This document shows, one piece after another, positions 54,404-63,836 of a stretch of DNA of 64,000 nucleotides. Within the stretch, counting starts at the first letter, position 1, and every line of letters starts with the position of its first letter. The notes under the pieces are model-generated. The model worked only from the letters and a program-made list of their open reading frames with translations. It did no database searches and was not told where the DNA came from. The stretch is from Shewanella algae (GTDB taxonomy: Bacteria; Pseudomonadota; Gammaproteobacteria; Enterobacterales; Shewanellaceae): the NCBI RefSeq assembly GCF_009183365.2, contig NZ_CP068230.1:2819001-2883000 (forward strand), given 5' to 3'. Made by a program: the position numbers and the translations under genes.

Positions 54404-54415
54404 CAAATATATTTG
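54404..54415. promoter_or_regulatory. Palindromic operator, cyuP side
   Basis: CAAATATATTTG, a perfect 12-bp palindrome in the context TTTGCAAATATATTTGAAC. It lies 46 bp upstream of the cyuP start, matched by an identical palindrome on the ridA side. Confidence 0.6.
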
Positions 54416-54599
54416 AACCAACTGACAGCAGCAACCAGATTTTTGCAACTTTTGCTGATGCCGAGAATTTAACCACAAAACCGCCAACTTATAAGATCAC
54501 CGTCACACTAAAAGCAATTACAGCCCACCTTTTTATAAAATAAATTTGCAAGAAGAAGCCTATTTGCAAATAATTGTGCAGACAAAATCGCTTGTTACT

Positions 54600-54611
54600 C
54601 AAATATATTTG
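54600..54611. promoter_or_regulatory. Palindromic operator, ridA side
   Basis: A second perfect CAAATATATTTG (context CTCAAATATATTTGCAAGG), 11 bp before the ridA ATG and next to its ribosome site. A related TTTGCAAA is at 54563-54570. The pair is 196 bp apart centre to centre. Confidence 0.6.
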
Positions 54612-54622
54612 CAAGGAATATC

Positions 54623-55006
54623 ATGAAAAAGACTATCAATGCAGACAAAGCCCCCGCAGCCATAGGCCCCTATTCTCATGCAGCCGCTTATGGTGAGCTG
54701 CTTTTCACCTCAGGCCAGCTGCCAGTCTGCCGTGAACAAGGTGCTTTGGTCGAAGGTGGGATCAGTGAACAGTCCCGCCAATCGCTTTTGAATCTGCAAT
54801 ATGTGCTTGAAGCCGCCAACAGTGGCCTGCAAAACGTGCTCAAAACCACCTGTTATCTATCCGACATCAATGACTTTGCCGCCTTCAACGAAGTCTACAA
54901 GACCTTCTTCAAGCAAGACTGCCCTGCCCGCAGCTGTTTTGCGGTGAAAGATCTGCCCATGGGCGCCTTGGTGGAAGTCGAAGCCATTGCCCATATCAAT
55001 CCTTAA
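54623..55006 (+). CDS. RidA family enamine/imine deaminase
   Basis: 127 aa. APAAIGPYSHAAAYGELLFTSGQLPV, then KTTCYLSDINDFAAFNEVYKTFF and PARSCFAVKDLPMGALVEVEAIA with the Arg-Cys motif and terminal Glu of active RidA. RidA hydrolyses reactive 2-aminoacrylate released by PLP-dependent or Fe-S desulfidases and dehydratases. Its place directly ahead of cyuA fits detoxification of the cysteine-derived enamine. Confidence 0.93.
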   Translation: MKKTINADKAPAAIGPYSHAAAYGELLFTSGQLPVCREQGALVEGGISEQSRQSLLNLQYVLEAANSGLQNVLKTTCYLSDINDFAAFNEVYKTFFKQDCPARSCFAVKDLPMGALVEVEAIAHINP

Positions 55007-55029
55007 ACCAGACTCGGTGGAACCTAGTG

Positions 55030-56304
55030 ATGAAACCACAGTGGCAACAATATATAGATATCCTTAATCAAGTTGTGCGTCCCGCGCTGGGCTGCACCGA
55101 GCCTATCGCGGCGGCTTATGCCGCGGCCGTTGCAGCCGAAACCTTGGGCGCCAAGCCTTTGAGCCTGGAAGTTCAGGTTTCGGACAACCTCTACAAAAAC
55201 TCCATGGGAGTATTTGTTCCCGGCACAGGCAAGATAGGCCTGGCCATTGCCGCAGCGGCAGGAGCCCTTGGGGGCGATGCCGATGCCGGCCTTGAAGTGC
55301 TGGCGAATATCAACCCGGCACAAGTGGCCAAGGCCCAGGCGCTTATTGACGCAGGTAAGGTCAAGGTATGCCGCATTCAGGCCGACGAGTTTATTTACTG
55401 CGCTGTGACAGCTGCCAACGACAAGCACCAGGCCAAAATCGTTATCAGTGGCAGCCATACCCGAATTGCCGAGAAATGGCTCGACGGCCAACTATTGTAT
55501 CGGGCAGAAGCCTCTGCCAAGGGCAGTACCGCTTCGGTATGCGACGGGGTCGATATCAGCATCGCCTCAATATATGAGTTTGCCACCGGGATAGATGTTA
55601 ACCGGATCAGATTTATTCTGGCGGCATCGGATCTGAATTCCCGTTTGTCCGACGAAGGCATGAATTCGGCCTATGGCCTGGAGGTGGGCAGAACGCTGAA
55701 GAAAAACATAGATACCGGCTTGCTGAGTGATGACCTGCTCAACTCCATAGTCATGTATACGGCCGCGGCTTCTGATGCCCGCATGGGTGGCGCCACCCTG
55801 CCGGCCATGAGCAATTTTGGCAGTGGCAACCAGGGGATAGCCGCCACCGTGCCTGTGGTTGTAACGGCCAAGAAGTTCAACTGCAGTGAAGAGCAGCTGG
55901 CCCGGGCACTCATCATGAGCCACTTGGGCGCGATTTATATCAAGTCCCACTATCCGCCACTGTCAGCCTTTTGCGGCAATACAGTAACCAGTGCCGCCGC
56001 TGCCATGGCCATGGTTTATCTCGCCGGAGGCAGTTTTGAGCAAGGTTGCTACGCCATTCAGAACGTTATCAGTGACAGTGCCGGCATGGTTTGTGACGGC
56101 GCCAAAGCCTCCTGCGCCATGAAGGTCAGTACCTCATCAAGCACGGCTGTCAGGGCGTTTTTGATGGCGCTTAACCAGCATGCCGTATCGACTCAAGGCA
56201 TAGTCGCCGCCGATGTCGAACAAACAATCAAGAATCTGGGACAGATGATCTGTGATGGAATGGTGTCGACCGACAGTACCATTATCAGTATTATGTCTGC
56301 CTAA
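55030..56304 (+). CDS. cyuA: L-cysteine desulfidase CyuA (YhaM, UPF0597)
   Basis: 424 aa. The start at ATG 55030 is taken (a GTG lies one codon earlier). VVRPALGCTEPIAAAYAAAVAAETLG, ASDARMGGATLPAMSNFGSGNQGIAATVPV and VCDGAKASCAMKVSTSSSTAVRAF carry the conserved cysteines of the Fe-S serine dehydratase-like fold. The family degrades cysteine to pyruvate, sulfide and ammonia. It follows ridA by 23 bp and precedes a regulator. Confidence 0.93.
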   Translation: MKPQWQQYIDILNQVVRPALGCTEPIAAAYAAAVAAETLGAKPLSLEVQVSDNLYKNSMGVFVPGTGKIGLAIAAAAGALGGDADAGLEVLANINPAQVAKAQALIDAGKVKVCRIQADEFIYCAVTAANDKHQAKIVISGSHTRIAEKWLDGQLLYRAEASAKGSTASVCDGVDISIASIYEFATGIDVNRIRFILAASDLNSRLSDEGMNSAYGLEVGRTLKKNIDTGLLSDDLLNSIVMYTAAASDARMGGATLPAMSNFGSGNQGIAATVPVVVTAKKFNCSEEQLARALIMSHLGAIYIKSHYPPLSAFCGNTVTSAAAAMAMVYLAGGSFEQGCYAIQNVISDSAGMVCDGAKASCAMKVSTSSSTAVRAFLMALNQHAVSTQGIVAADVEQTIKNLGQMICDGMVSTDSTIISIMSA

Positions 56305-56348
56305 TCTCCGACGCCCGGCGACTGCCGGGCCATCGCAAGAGGATAGCT

Positions 56349-57008
56349 GTGAAACTTCATAAGTTGACCCCCAAAGATATGGACATACTCAACGCCATGG
56401 GAAACGTGGTCGATGGTATAGCCACCATGTATGGGCAACACACAGAAGTGGTTTTGCACAGTCTGGACCGAGACCACCCTTCAATCATCAAAATAGCCAA
56501 TGGCCATGTCACCGGCCGCAGTGTCGGCGCTCCCATTACCAATCTGGCATTGGAAAAGCTCAAGAGCGGCCACGATATTTCCGAGGCCTATCTCAGCCAG
56601 AGCAGCAACGGCAAGACCTTGAAATCCATCACTACGGTTATTCGCAACGAAAAGCAGATGGCCATAGGCCTTTTGTGTATCAACACGGATATGGATGCGC
56701 CCTTGATGTCTGTACTGCGCTCCATGCTGCCGCAGCAATGTCCGCTCACAGAGAGCAGTGGCACATCGGAAGTCTTTGCCCGTAATATTGAAGAAGCGCT
56801 GCACAGCACCATAGACAAGGTCAACCAGGAAGTACGCCACAGTGAACTGATCCCGCCATCGAAAAAGAGCCGTGAAATAGTGACTCGCCTCTTCGATGCC
56901 GGTATTTTTGAGCTCAAGGACAGTGCCCAGGTGGCCGCCAAGCGCCTGGATATTTCTGTGCACACCATTTACCGCTACCTGAGGGAATTAAAAGCCCCAC
57001 AGGAGTAA
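56349..57008 (+). CDS. YheO-type PAS/HTH transcriptional regulator
   Basis: 219 aa, GTG start with AGAGG upstream. The N-terminal YheO/PAS domain (about 15-115; GQHTEVVLHSLDRDHPSIIKIANGHVTGRSVGAPITNLAL) and a C-terminal HTH (about 165-215; RREIVTRLFDAGIFELKDSAQVAAKRLDISVHTIYRYLRELK-like). Related to DauR. Located 44 bp after cyuA, it is the likely regulator of the divergon. This replaces the Lrp-type CyuR known in E. coli; the link is inferred from position. Confidence 0.9.
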   Translation: MKLHKLTPKDMDILNAMGNVVDGIATMYGQHTEVVLHSLDRDHPSIIKIANGHVTGRSVGAPITNLALEKLKSGHDISEAYLSQSSNGKTLKSITTVIRNEKQMAIGLLCINTDMDAPLMSVLRSMLPQQCPLTESSGTSEVFARNIEEALHSTIDKVNQEVRHSELIPPSKKSREIVTRLFDAGIFELKDSAQVAAKRLDISVHTIYRYLRELKAPQE

Positions 57009-57078
57009 CATTGACAATGGGCGGGATCATCGGCGTTAGATGACAATGCCATGGAAGAAGTGAGACCAAGGAGCCGGA

Positions 57079-57807
57079 ATGCCAAATCACAGACTCATAC
57101 CCTTCGGTGATAACATCTGGATAGTTGCAGGCAAGACAGTGCCTTTCTTTGGCCTGCCTTACAGTACCCGGATGACAGTGGTCAGGCTTGATGATGGCAC
57201 GCTTTGGCTCCACTCCCCCATAGAGCTCAGCCGCGAACTGCTCGAGGAGGTCAATGCCCTCGGTGAAGTCAGCTATCTGCTGGCGCCCAACTCATTGCAC
57301 CATCTGTTTGTCAAAGACTGGCAGCAAGCCTTTCCCAACGCCCTAAGCTACGCGACCGAAGAACTGGCAAAAAAACGCAGCGATCTGCATTTCGACCAAC
57401 TGCTGCTCAGCGAATTGGCAGACTCGCAACACAATGCCCCTTGGCTTACCGAGCTGGACTTCTGCCTGTTTCAGGGCAGCCCTGTGATGCAGGAGGCTGT
57501 ATTCTTTCATCGCCACAGCCGCACACTGATCCTGACCGATTTGATTGAGAACTTTCAGCCCAAGTGCTTCAAAGCCTGGCAAAGGCCGCTGGCAAGCATC
57601 AGCGGCATACTGGCCCCTAACGGCAAGACACCTCTGGATTGGCGCCTGAGCTTCAGTTTTGGCAAACCTCAGGCCCGAAAGGCCCTGGCGACTATACTTG
57701 GCTGGCGAGCGGAGAAACTCATCATAGCCCACGGCGAATGTCAGTCCCGGGATGCCGACCGCTTTATCCGCCGTTCATTCTCCTGGCTTGGGAACCTTGA
57801 CCACTGA
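57079..57807 (+). CDS. DUF4336 family protein
   Basis: 242 aa. LRPFGDNIWIVAG-type start (LIPFGDNIWIVAGKTVPFFGLPYSTRMTVVRLDDGTLWLHSPIELS), YLLAPNSLHHLFVKDW and LIIAHGECQSRDADRFIRRSFSWL match DUF4336, a metallo-beta-lactamase-like fold of unknown function. Preceded by a purine-rich AGGAG-type site. Confidence 0.88.
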   Translation: MPNHRLIPFGDNIWIVAGKTVPFFGLPYSTRMTVVRLDDGTLWLHSPIELSRELLEEVNALGEVSYLLAPNSLHHLFVKDWQQAFPNALSYATEELAKKRSDLHFDQLLLSELADSQHNAPWLTELDFCLFQGSPVMQEAVFFHRHSRTLILTDLIENFQPKCFKAWQRPLASISGILAPNGKTPLDWRLSFSFGKPQARKALATILGWRAEKLIIAHGECQSRDADRFIRRSFSWLGNLDH

Positions 57808-57894
57808 CAGGCACAGCAGCATAAAACAGCAAGACTGCTGACTTCGCTGCTTACCCAAAGACAAATAAAAAAGACAGATAAAAAAGACAGACAC

Positions 57895-57926
57895 AAAAAA
57901 GCCCAATCATAAGATTGGGCTTTTTT
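57895..57926 (-). terminator. Terminator of tRNA-Pro
   Basis: AAAAAAGCCCAATC / GATTGGGCTTTTTT, a 14-bp perfect stem with an ATAA loop. It lies 10 bp past the 3' end of the tRNA; effective on both strands. Confidence 0.85.
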
Positions 57927-57936
57927 GTTTTGAATG

Positions 57937-58013
57937 TGGTCGGTATGAGAGGATTCGAACCTCCGACCCCTGACACCCCATGACAGTGCGCTACCAGGCT
58001 GCGCTACATACCG
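57937..58013 (-). tRNA. tRNA-Pro (GGG)
   Basis: 77-nt tRNA with encoded CCA. Acceptor stem CGGTATG/CATACCG; anticodon loop ATGGGGTG, anticodon GGG; T-arm GGAGGTTCGAATCCTC. It closely matches E. coli ProL in the anticodon arm. Confidence 0.95.
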
Positions 58014-58171
58014 ATATTTGTCTTGAGCGGCTGGCGCAGTGTGCCGTCTCAACGAGGCAGAACTTTATCAACAGTCGCGAGGCTGTGCAAGCTCCATCTG
58101 AGGATTTTTAGTTTAACTGCCTAGTTTGTGGTCTGTTTTTTCTCTATCGTACAGTCTTTAATCCGCAGCGC

Positions 58172-59953
58172 TTAATGGTTGTACAAACGCCGCCCTTCGC
58201 GCATCACTTCGATAAGTTCCGGGGCACTCATCTTCTTGTCCAGGCGGTTCTGATAAGCCTTGTCATAGATACGATATTGACCGTGACGGTCAATCACAGT
58301 GATCTCCGACTGCTGATAGATGGCAAAAATTCTGGCATCACCGACATAGACCCAAGTGAGACTGTCCGGTTGCAGCAAATGGCGACCGGCACTGTAATCT
58401 GTGGCCGGATTGCTGCACCCCAGCACTTGGCTCATCAAGGTTGGCACCAAACCATAGTGACTGGTGCGGTATTTAGCCTGGGCGTGGCCGCCGACGGGCC
58501 AATGGATCACCAGAGGCACATTGACATTGGCCGGTGACAGGTCGCGCCTGGCTTCATCGGCATTACTGGTGAACACCTTGCCATTGACACCTGTGATAAT
58601 CACCAGAGTATTTTCCGGCATAGCTGACAAGAGTTGCTCCAGCTGTTTGTCGATAAAGTTCAGCGATTGCCGATATTGATTGAACAACACCTTCTGCGCC
58701 GGCTTGAGGGCACTGTCGGGTTTTACCGTCTGCACACCGAGGAAACCTACCGGGGTATCATAGTCTTCCGGTGATTTGAGGTTCAGCAGTGCAAACCAAG
58801 GAGCTTGTTGCTGGGCCCGCCACTGCTTGAAACTGTCGATATTTTGAATATCGGCCATGGCACTGCCACCCTCATCTTCGGCAATATGAGCGTCGAAGTC
58901 GCGGAAAATTGCCTGGGGCCGCGCCTCTGCATAATTGCTTCTGCTGGTAAACAGCCCCAGATTATAACCCTGCTGCTTGAGGCTCTGCCCCAGCAAGGGG
59001 CTGGTGTAATTGAGTTCCACCGCGTCCATATAACTGCCCTGCAGCCCATAAAGCAGGGAAAACATGCCGCTGCGGTAGGTGTTGCCACCGCTGAGGTGAT
59101 TCATAAACTCATGGTTTTGTTTGCTGTAGCGGCTGAAAAACGGCATGGTCTGCTCGTCGGCCATATCGGCCCTGAGGCTATCGATGGCAATAAGCAGCAC
59201 ATTGGGATGTTCTTCGGCGCTGCAGGTCAGCGGCGCTCTTGGGTATTTAAAGCTGGTTTCGGTATCCACCTTCAAGCTGCTGGAACCATCGATACCGTGA
59301 TTTTCCATGAAGGTGCGCGCCGTCGCCGGATAGGATAACGGGTAGGCATCATCGAAACGAGTAATTTCGGTGACATCGGCGGCATCGGCCCAGATATGAA
59401 TAAGATGGCTGCTGACAAAGCAAACCCCGATAAAGGCCACCACCTTGTTGCCATAGTTGCGCTTTTGAATTTTCTCAATCCGCTTCCAGATAAAGTTGGC
59501 GGCGGTCAACTCCAGAGCGAGGATCCCAAGGGGGGTGACGATATAGGAAGTGCCATGCAGCAGACTGTTGAGGTCGGCCCAGGCCAAATCGACCGCGAAG
59601 GGACTCAAATGCATACCATAGTCGTCATAGACTATGGTGTCATAAAGCATGATACACAGGCCAAGGGTGGCCACCACTGCTGCGTATCCCCGAAGGATAC
59701 GCGAGTAAGGCAACAACAGAGTAACGGGAAACAGCAACACCAGATAGACAATAAATGCCAGGAAGCTGAAATGGCCTATGGTACTGACGCCAAGGTAACC
59801 CCAACCAATCCAGGTTTCCGGGTAGCCGACACTTTCCAGATATCGACTGCCGACTATCATGGCCAAAAAGCCATTGAAGAAGGCAAACCAGTGCCCCCAA
59901 TTGATTAGGCGTGAAACCCTATCCTTGCCCAACTGCTTTGTTCGCTCGACCAT
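58172..59953 (-). CDS. lapC: Inner membrane LPS regulator LapC (PbgA/YejM)
   Basis: 593 aa. Five N-terminal transmembrane helices (to about residue 190; INWGHWFAFFNGFLAMIVGSRYLE) and a periplasmic sulfatase-like domain (about 235-560; NVLLIAIDSLRADM, NHLSGGNTYRSGMFSLLYGLQGSYMDAVEL, LVIITGVNGKVF, VPLVIHWPVGG). It controls LpxC turnover through LapB in enterics. The position behind yejL is conserved; 104 bp separate them. Confidence 0.92.
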   Translation of the reverse strand: MVERTKQLGKDRVSRLINWGHWFAFFNGFLAMIVGSRYLESVGYPETWIGWGYLGVSTIGHFSFLAFIVYLVLLFPVTLLLPYSRILRGYAAVVATLGLCIMLYDTIVYDDYGMHLSPFAVDLAWADLNSLLHGTSYIVTPLGILALELTAANFIWKRIEKIQKRNYGNKVVAFIGVCFVSSHLIHIWADAADVTEITRFDDAYPLSYPATARTFMENHGIDGSSSLKVDTETSFKYPRAPLTCSAEEHPNVLLIAIDSLRADMADEQTMPFFSRYSKQNHEFMNHLSGGNTYRSGMFSLLYGLQGSYMDAVELNYTSPLLGQSLKQQGYNLGLFTSRSNYAEARPQAIFRDFDAHIAEDEGGSAMADIQNIDSFKQWRAQQQAPWFALLNLKSPEDYDTPVGFLGVQTVKPDSALKPAQKVLFNQYRQSLNFIDKQLEQLLSAMPENTLVIITGVNGKVFTSNADEARRDLSPANVNVPLVIHWPVGGHAQAKYRTSHYGLVPTLMSQVLGCSNPATDYSAGRHLLQPDSLTWVYVGDARIFAIYQQSEITVIDRHGQYRIYDKAYQNRLDKKMSAPELIEVMREGRRLYNH

Positions 59954-60057
59954 ATGGATCCGCTTTTTTGTAAGTTGCCTGTGTATCTTACATTGATTGC
60001 TATTATGTGCTTTTTGACTTACAACGCCACTATTTAGCGCATTTCAGTTGTTACAAG

Positions 60058-60270
60058 TCAACGCAGGGATTGTGTCAATGCCTTGGCAAATTGTTCCGCC
60101 ACCTGCTGACGGGCTTCCTTGGGCACCTTGGTCGATAACAGATGCGAAGCCGCATTCCCCAGCGCCATCAGGCCAAGATCGGTCGGAGCCTGGTGTTTTT
60201 CCAGCACAGCCAGCAATTCGGCGATCAGGGATTCAACTTGAGCATTGGTATATTTTGATTGGATAGCCAT
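60058..60270 (-). CDS. yejL: YejL family protein (DUF1414)
   Basis: 70 aa from ATG 60270 (MAIQSKYTNAQVESLIAELLAVLEKHQAPTDLGLMALGN). The family N-terminus decides this start over an in-frame GTG at 60288. Small helical dimer of unknown function. First gene of the yejL-lapC unit, divergent from yejK. Confidence 0.93.
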   Translation of the reverse strand: MAIQSKYTNAQVESLIAELLAVLEKHQAPTDLGLMALGNAASHLLSTKVPKEARQQVAEQFAKALTQSLR

Positions 60271-60349
60271 AAATAAAAAATGATTCACTCAGATTAGGAT
60301 TAGCGGCATATAATAGCGGATTTACAACAGAGTATCACTATCGGGGCTT

Positions 60350-61378
60350 ATGAGTATTCACGTCGAACAAGCGATTATTCACGCAATCACCCAAAACGGC
60401 GAAGGCCAGCTCAGCTGCCGTCTGCGCCCTCAACCACTGCTGAACAGCCAGGCTGTTGAGACCATGCTTGATGAGCTGCACCAAAGCTATTCCAGCAAAG
60501 CGGGAAAAGGCTTTGGTTATTTTGGCGTCCCCGGTGATGATGGCGAAGCCAACCCCGCCTTCAAGGAAGCACTCAAGTCTTATCGCGATGGGCAGCAAGG
60601 CTTTGTAGAATTCTCAGCCACTGCCGGCAAACTGCTGCAGGAAGAACTCTCCAAGTATGACTTCAGCCAGGGCGGATTTTTGCTGCTGGCCTGCTATACC
60701 TTTATGGCCAGCGACTACCTGTTTGTGGCACTGCTGAATGCCAAGTCGTCAATGACAGTGCTGGATGATATGGAGCTGTCGCAAAACGACCATCTGGATC
60801 TGAATAATATCCAGTTGGCGGCCCGAATCGATCTCACCGAGTGGCAAGCCGACAGTGAGTCACGCAAATATATCTCCTTTATCCGCGGCAGAGCCGGTCG
60901 CAAGGTGGCCGACTTCTTCCTCGACTTTATGGGCTGCGTCGAAGGGGTTAACCCCAAGCAGCAGAGCAAGACCCTGATGCAGGCGGTGGAAGACTTTGTC
61001 GGTGGCGGTGAACTGACCAAAGAAGAGCGTCAAACCTGCCGCGACCGGGTGTTTGAATACTGTACCTCCCAGGTCGACAACGGCAGTGAAGTCATGCTCA
61101 AGGATCTGGCCGATGAACTGGCAGAATCCGGCATGGATTCCTTCTATGACTTTGCCGTGGGCGGTGATTACGGTTTGGAAGAGGAGTTTCCGGCCGATAA
61201 ATCCACCCTGAGGCAGTTGAAGAAATTCTCCGGCACCGGAGGCGGCCTGACCCTGAGCTTTGACAGCTCACATCTGGGCGAACGGGTCATCTACGACCCT
61301 ATCTCGGATACCATTTTAATCAAAGGCGTGCCCGCCAACTTAAAAGATCAACTGGACCGGCGCCTCAAGGGCGAATAA
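60350..61378 (+). CDS. yejK: Nucleoid-associated protein YejK (NdpA)
   Basis: 342 aa. VEQAIIHAITQNGEGQLSCRLRPQPL, FGYFGVPGDDGE, and FIRGRAGRKVADFFLDFMGCVEGVNPKQQSKTLMQAVEDF are characteristic. Binds DNA and interacts with topoisomerases in E. coli. Divergent from yejL across 79 bp, as elsewhere. Confidence 0.95.
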   Translation: MSIHVEQAIIHAITQNGEGQLSCRLRPQPLLNSQAVETMLDELHQSYSSKAGKGFGYFGVPGDDGEANPAFKEALKSYRDGQQGFVEFSATAGKLLQEELSKYDFSQGGFLLLACYTFMASDYLFVALLNAKSSMTVLDDMELSQNDHLDLNNIQLAARIDLTEWQADSESRKYISFIRGRAGRKVADFFLDFMGCVEGVNPKQQSKTLMQAVEDFVGGGELTKEERQTCRDRVFEYCTSQVDNGSEVMLKDLADELAESGMDSFYDFAVGGDYGLEEEFPADKSTLRQLKKFSGTGGGLTLSFDSSHLGERVIYDPISDTILIKGVPANLKDQLDRRLKGE

Positions 61379-61395
61379 GGCTGTCATGTCAAACA

Positions 61396-61438
61396 CATCA
61401 AGGCGCTTTCATTGTTCAAGGGCGCCTTGATGCTTTTT
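61396..61438 (+). terminator. Terminator of yejK
   Basis: CATCAAGGCGC (61396-61406) pairs with GCGCCTTGATG (61422-61432), an 11-bp stem with a 15-nt loop, followed by CTTTTT. Bases 61439-61667 show nothing else. Confidence 0.75.
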
Positions 61439-61667
61439 CCGGCCGCAATCTTCAGCTATTCATCTTTATTGGCTTGCCCTGTTTGACCACCCAACCATCC
61501 CTTTTTATGCAAAACCGCCACCACAGCTAACCTTGGCGAGTACCGATTCGAAACAGGTATTGGGTAGCGCTCAAGACAAATATTCAAAAATTATTGTTAA
61601 ATAAACCATTTAGCTCTAGCATTTGTCATTAACTATTCGTTAACTCCAGACGGGAGTTGGAACTGAC

Positions 61668-63836
61668 TTGACCCACTTGCCCTGGTATCGACAACCACTG
61701 TTGCTGAGTCTGATGGCCGGCCTGATAGGCTTTGCCTGTAACAGCTTCCCTATCCCCTTGTTTGCCAATGTGCAGTTGGTGTTGGGTAATACCCTCTATG
61801 TGATTGTCGCCATCTTACTTGGGCCTTGGTATGCCCTGCTCGCCGCCACCATCAGCGTCACCTCGCTGATGCTGCAATGGGACAGCCCGCACGTTTATCT
61901 GCTTTTCTGCCTTGAGGCCCTGGCACTGGGGTTTGCCAGGCTCAGGCGCTGGCCGGTATTTTACGCGGGTGTCGGCTTCTGGTTGTTGCTGGGCATGCCA
62001 CTTATTTATGGTTATCTCCACTATTTCAGCGACTTACCTTCTGAATACATTCCATTTGTGGTGATCAAGCAATCGGTCAATGCCATGGTCTATATCACCC
62101 TGGCCTGCTTGATTGTATTGGTAATCCCCGCATTGACACACATGATTGCTCGTCAGTTACCCGCCAAGCGCAGTGGCTTTGGCAACCAACTCTTTTACAG
62201 CTTTTTACTGCTGCTTAACCTGAGCCTGATGATCTCTACCCTGGTATTCAATTATTACTGGGTCAACAAGCAGCAACAGATCCTGGGTAAACACTTACAT
62301 GAAACCGCCAAAAATATCGGCCTGGCGGTAGAGCATTATCTCGAGCGGCATAAGTCGGTTATAGCCACCGCCGCCGAGCTTATCAAACACAGTTCACCCA
62401 CTCCCGATGAATTGCAGCGGATGCTGTCGCGGCTGCACAAACTCAATCCGGGATTTTTAACCATGCTGATTGCCGATCCCGAAGGCAGCATAGTGCAGGC
62501 AAGCCCTGTCAGCAGGCTTCAGGGCCTTGAAGGAAATCATATTCGTATAGATGACAGGGATTATTTCCAGCAGGCGTTTTTCAACGAGCGCCTCTATGTC
62601 TCACCGGTATTTCTCGGCCGGGGCTTCGGCTCAGATGCCATAGTCGCCATCAGCAGCCCGCTGTATCTCGCCACAGGCCCACAAGTTATCGGCATATTGG
62701 AAGGCTCACTCAACCTCAATCGTTTCAGCGAACTGGATAATGACTTTCTGGAACAAACCAACCAGTTGATGTTTATTGTCGATGAGAACATGCGCCTTAT
62801 CTATGCCTCCAGGGCGTTGGCCTTGCCAAAACTCGAGCGGCTCAACTATCGCCAAAGTGGCAAGCACTACAGCTCTTTATTGCCCATGCTCAATCTAAAA
62901 GCACTGGATAATGACAGCCCGGAATATGTTTACAGCCACTATCGCCTGCCAAACAACTGGCAAATTTTTGTGCTCGACCCTTACGCCCCATTGCTGCACG
63001 AAGTAGAGCGCCAGTTTATGTTCACTTTTGCTCTACTGTTGCTGTTTTTACTCTTGTCGCTGCTGGTCGCCAGGGTGGTGGGGCAGCGCCTGACCATGCC
63101 GCTGGAGTTGATTTCAGAGCAGCTCAACAAGGGTAAACGCCTTACCGAGGATAAGTTACTCGATGGCCACAATGTGCCCGTGGAAGTAAGCCATCTCTAC
63201 AGTGAGCTCAAGGAAAGCCAACGCCAACTGATGGCGCATCAGTTGGATCTGGAGGAAAAAGTCATCATACGAACTCTGGAGCTTGAGCAGGCCAACCGTA
63301 AACTCAAACAGTTGGCCCAGACAGATCCACTCACAGGACTTGCCAACAGACGCCATGCCGAAGCGAGTTTCGCCACTTTGCAGGGTCTGTGTCAGCGCAA
63401 TCACGAAGCCATAGCCGTGGTGCTGATGGATCTGGACTTTTTCAAGCGGGTCAATGATGAATATGGTCATCTGGGCGGCGATGAGACCTTGAAACGGGTT
63501 GCCGATTTACTTAAGACAAAATTCAAGCGCGACTCGGATCTTATCAGCCGTTATGGCGGTGAAGAGTTATTGCTGCTGCTGCCCATGTGCAACCCACTCA
63601 AGATAGAGCAGTTTCTGAATGAAATTCGTCAGGCCATTGCCGAGCTTGAGATCATCAACCCCGAAGATCAACGCCTAATAAGTGTCACTGTCAGTATCGG
63701 CGCCCTGATTGCCAACGCCTCCTACAGCTCATCTCTCGAGGTATGGTTGAAAGAAGCCGATGCCAACCTGTACCAGGCCAAAAGCGAGGGGCGCAACCGG
63801 GTCATCTGTACTCTGTCGGCTCAGGATTTTGGTTGA
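61668..63836 (+). CDS. Membrane diguanylate cyclase with sensory domain (TTG start)
   Basis: 722 aa. Five or so N-terminal helices (about 10-160), a periplasmic Cache-type sensor (about 205-440; KNIGLAVEHYLERHKSVIATAAELI, DDRDYFQQAFFNERLYVSPVFLGRG), a second membrane helix (FTFALLLLFLLLSLLVARVVG, about 450-470), a HAMP-like and coiled-coil linker, and a GGDEF domain (about 550-715). Its active site RYGGEELLLLLP and I-site RDSD (RxxD) imply an active, feedback-inhibited enzyme. The TTG start follows GGGAG by 11 bp; it is uncertain. Confidence 0.9.
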   Translation: MTHLPWYRQPLLLSLMAGLIGFACNSFPIPLFANVQLVLGNTLYVIVAILLGPWYALLAATISVTSLMLQWDSPHVYLLFCLEALALGFARLRRWPVFYAGVGFWLLLGMPLIYGYLHYFSDLPSEYIPFVVIKQSVNAMVYITLACLIVLVIPALTHMIARQLPAKRSGFGNQLFYSFLLLLNLSLMISTLVFNYYWVNKQQQILGKHLHETAKNIGLAVEHYLERHKSVIATAAELIKHSSPTPDELQRMLSRLHKLNPGFLTMLIADPEGSIVQASPVSRLQGLEGNHIRIDDRDYFQQAFFNERLYVSPVFLGRGFGSDAIVAISSPLYLATGPQVIGILEGSLNLNRFSELDNDFLEQTNQLMFIVDENMRLIYASRALALPKLERLNYRQSGKHYSSLLPMLNLKALDNDSPEYVYSHYRLPNNWQIFVLDPYAPLLHEVERQFMFTFALLLLFLLLSLLVARVVGQRLTMPLELISEQLNKGKRLTEDKLLDGHNVPVEVSHLYSELKESQRQLMAHQLDLEEKVIIRTLELEQANRKLKQLAQTDPLTGLANRRHAEASFATLQGLCQRNHEAIAVVLMDLDFFKRVNDEYGHLGGDETLKRVADLLKTKFKRDSDLISRYGGEELLLLLPMCNPLKIEQFLNEIRQAIAELEIINPEDQRLISVTVSIGALIANASYSSSLEVWLKEADANLYQAKSEGRNRVICTLSAQDFG

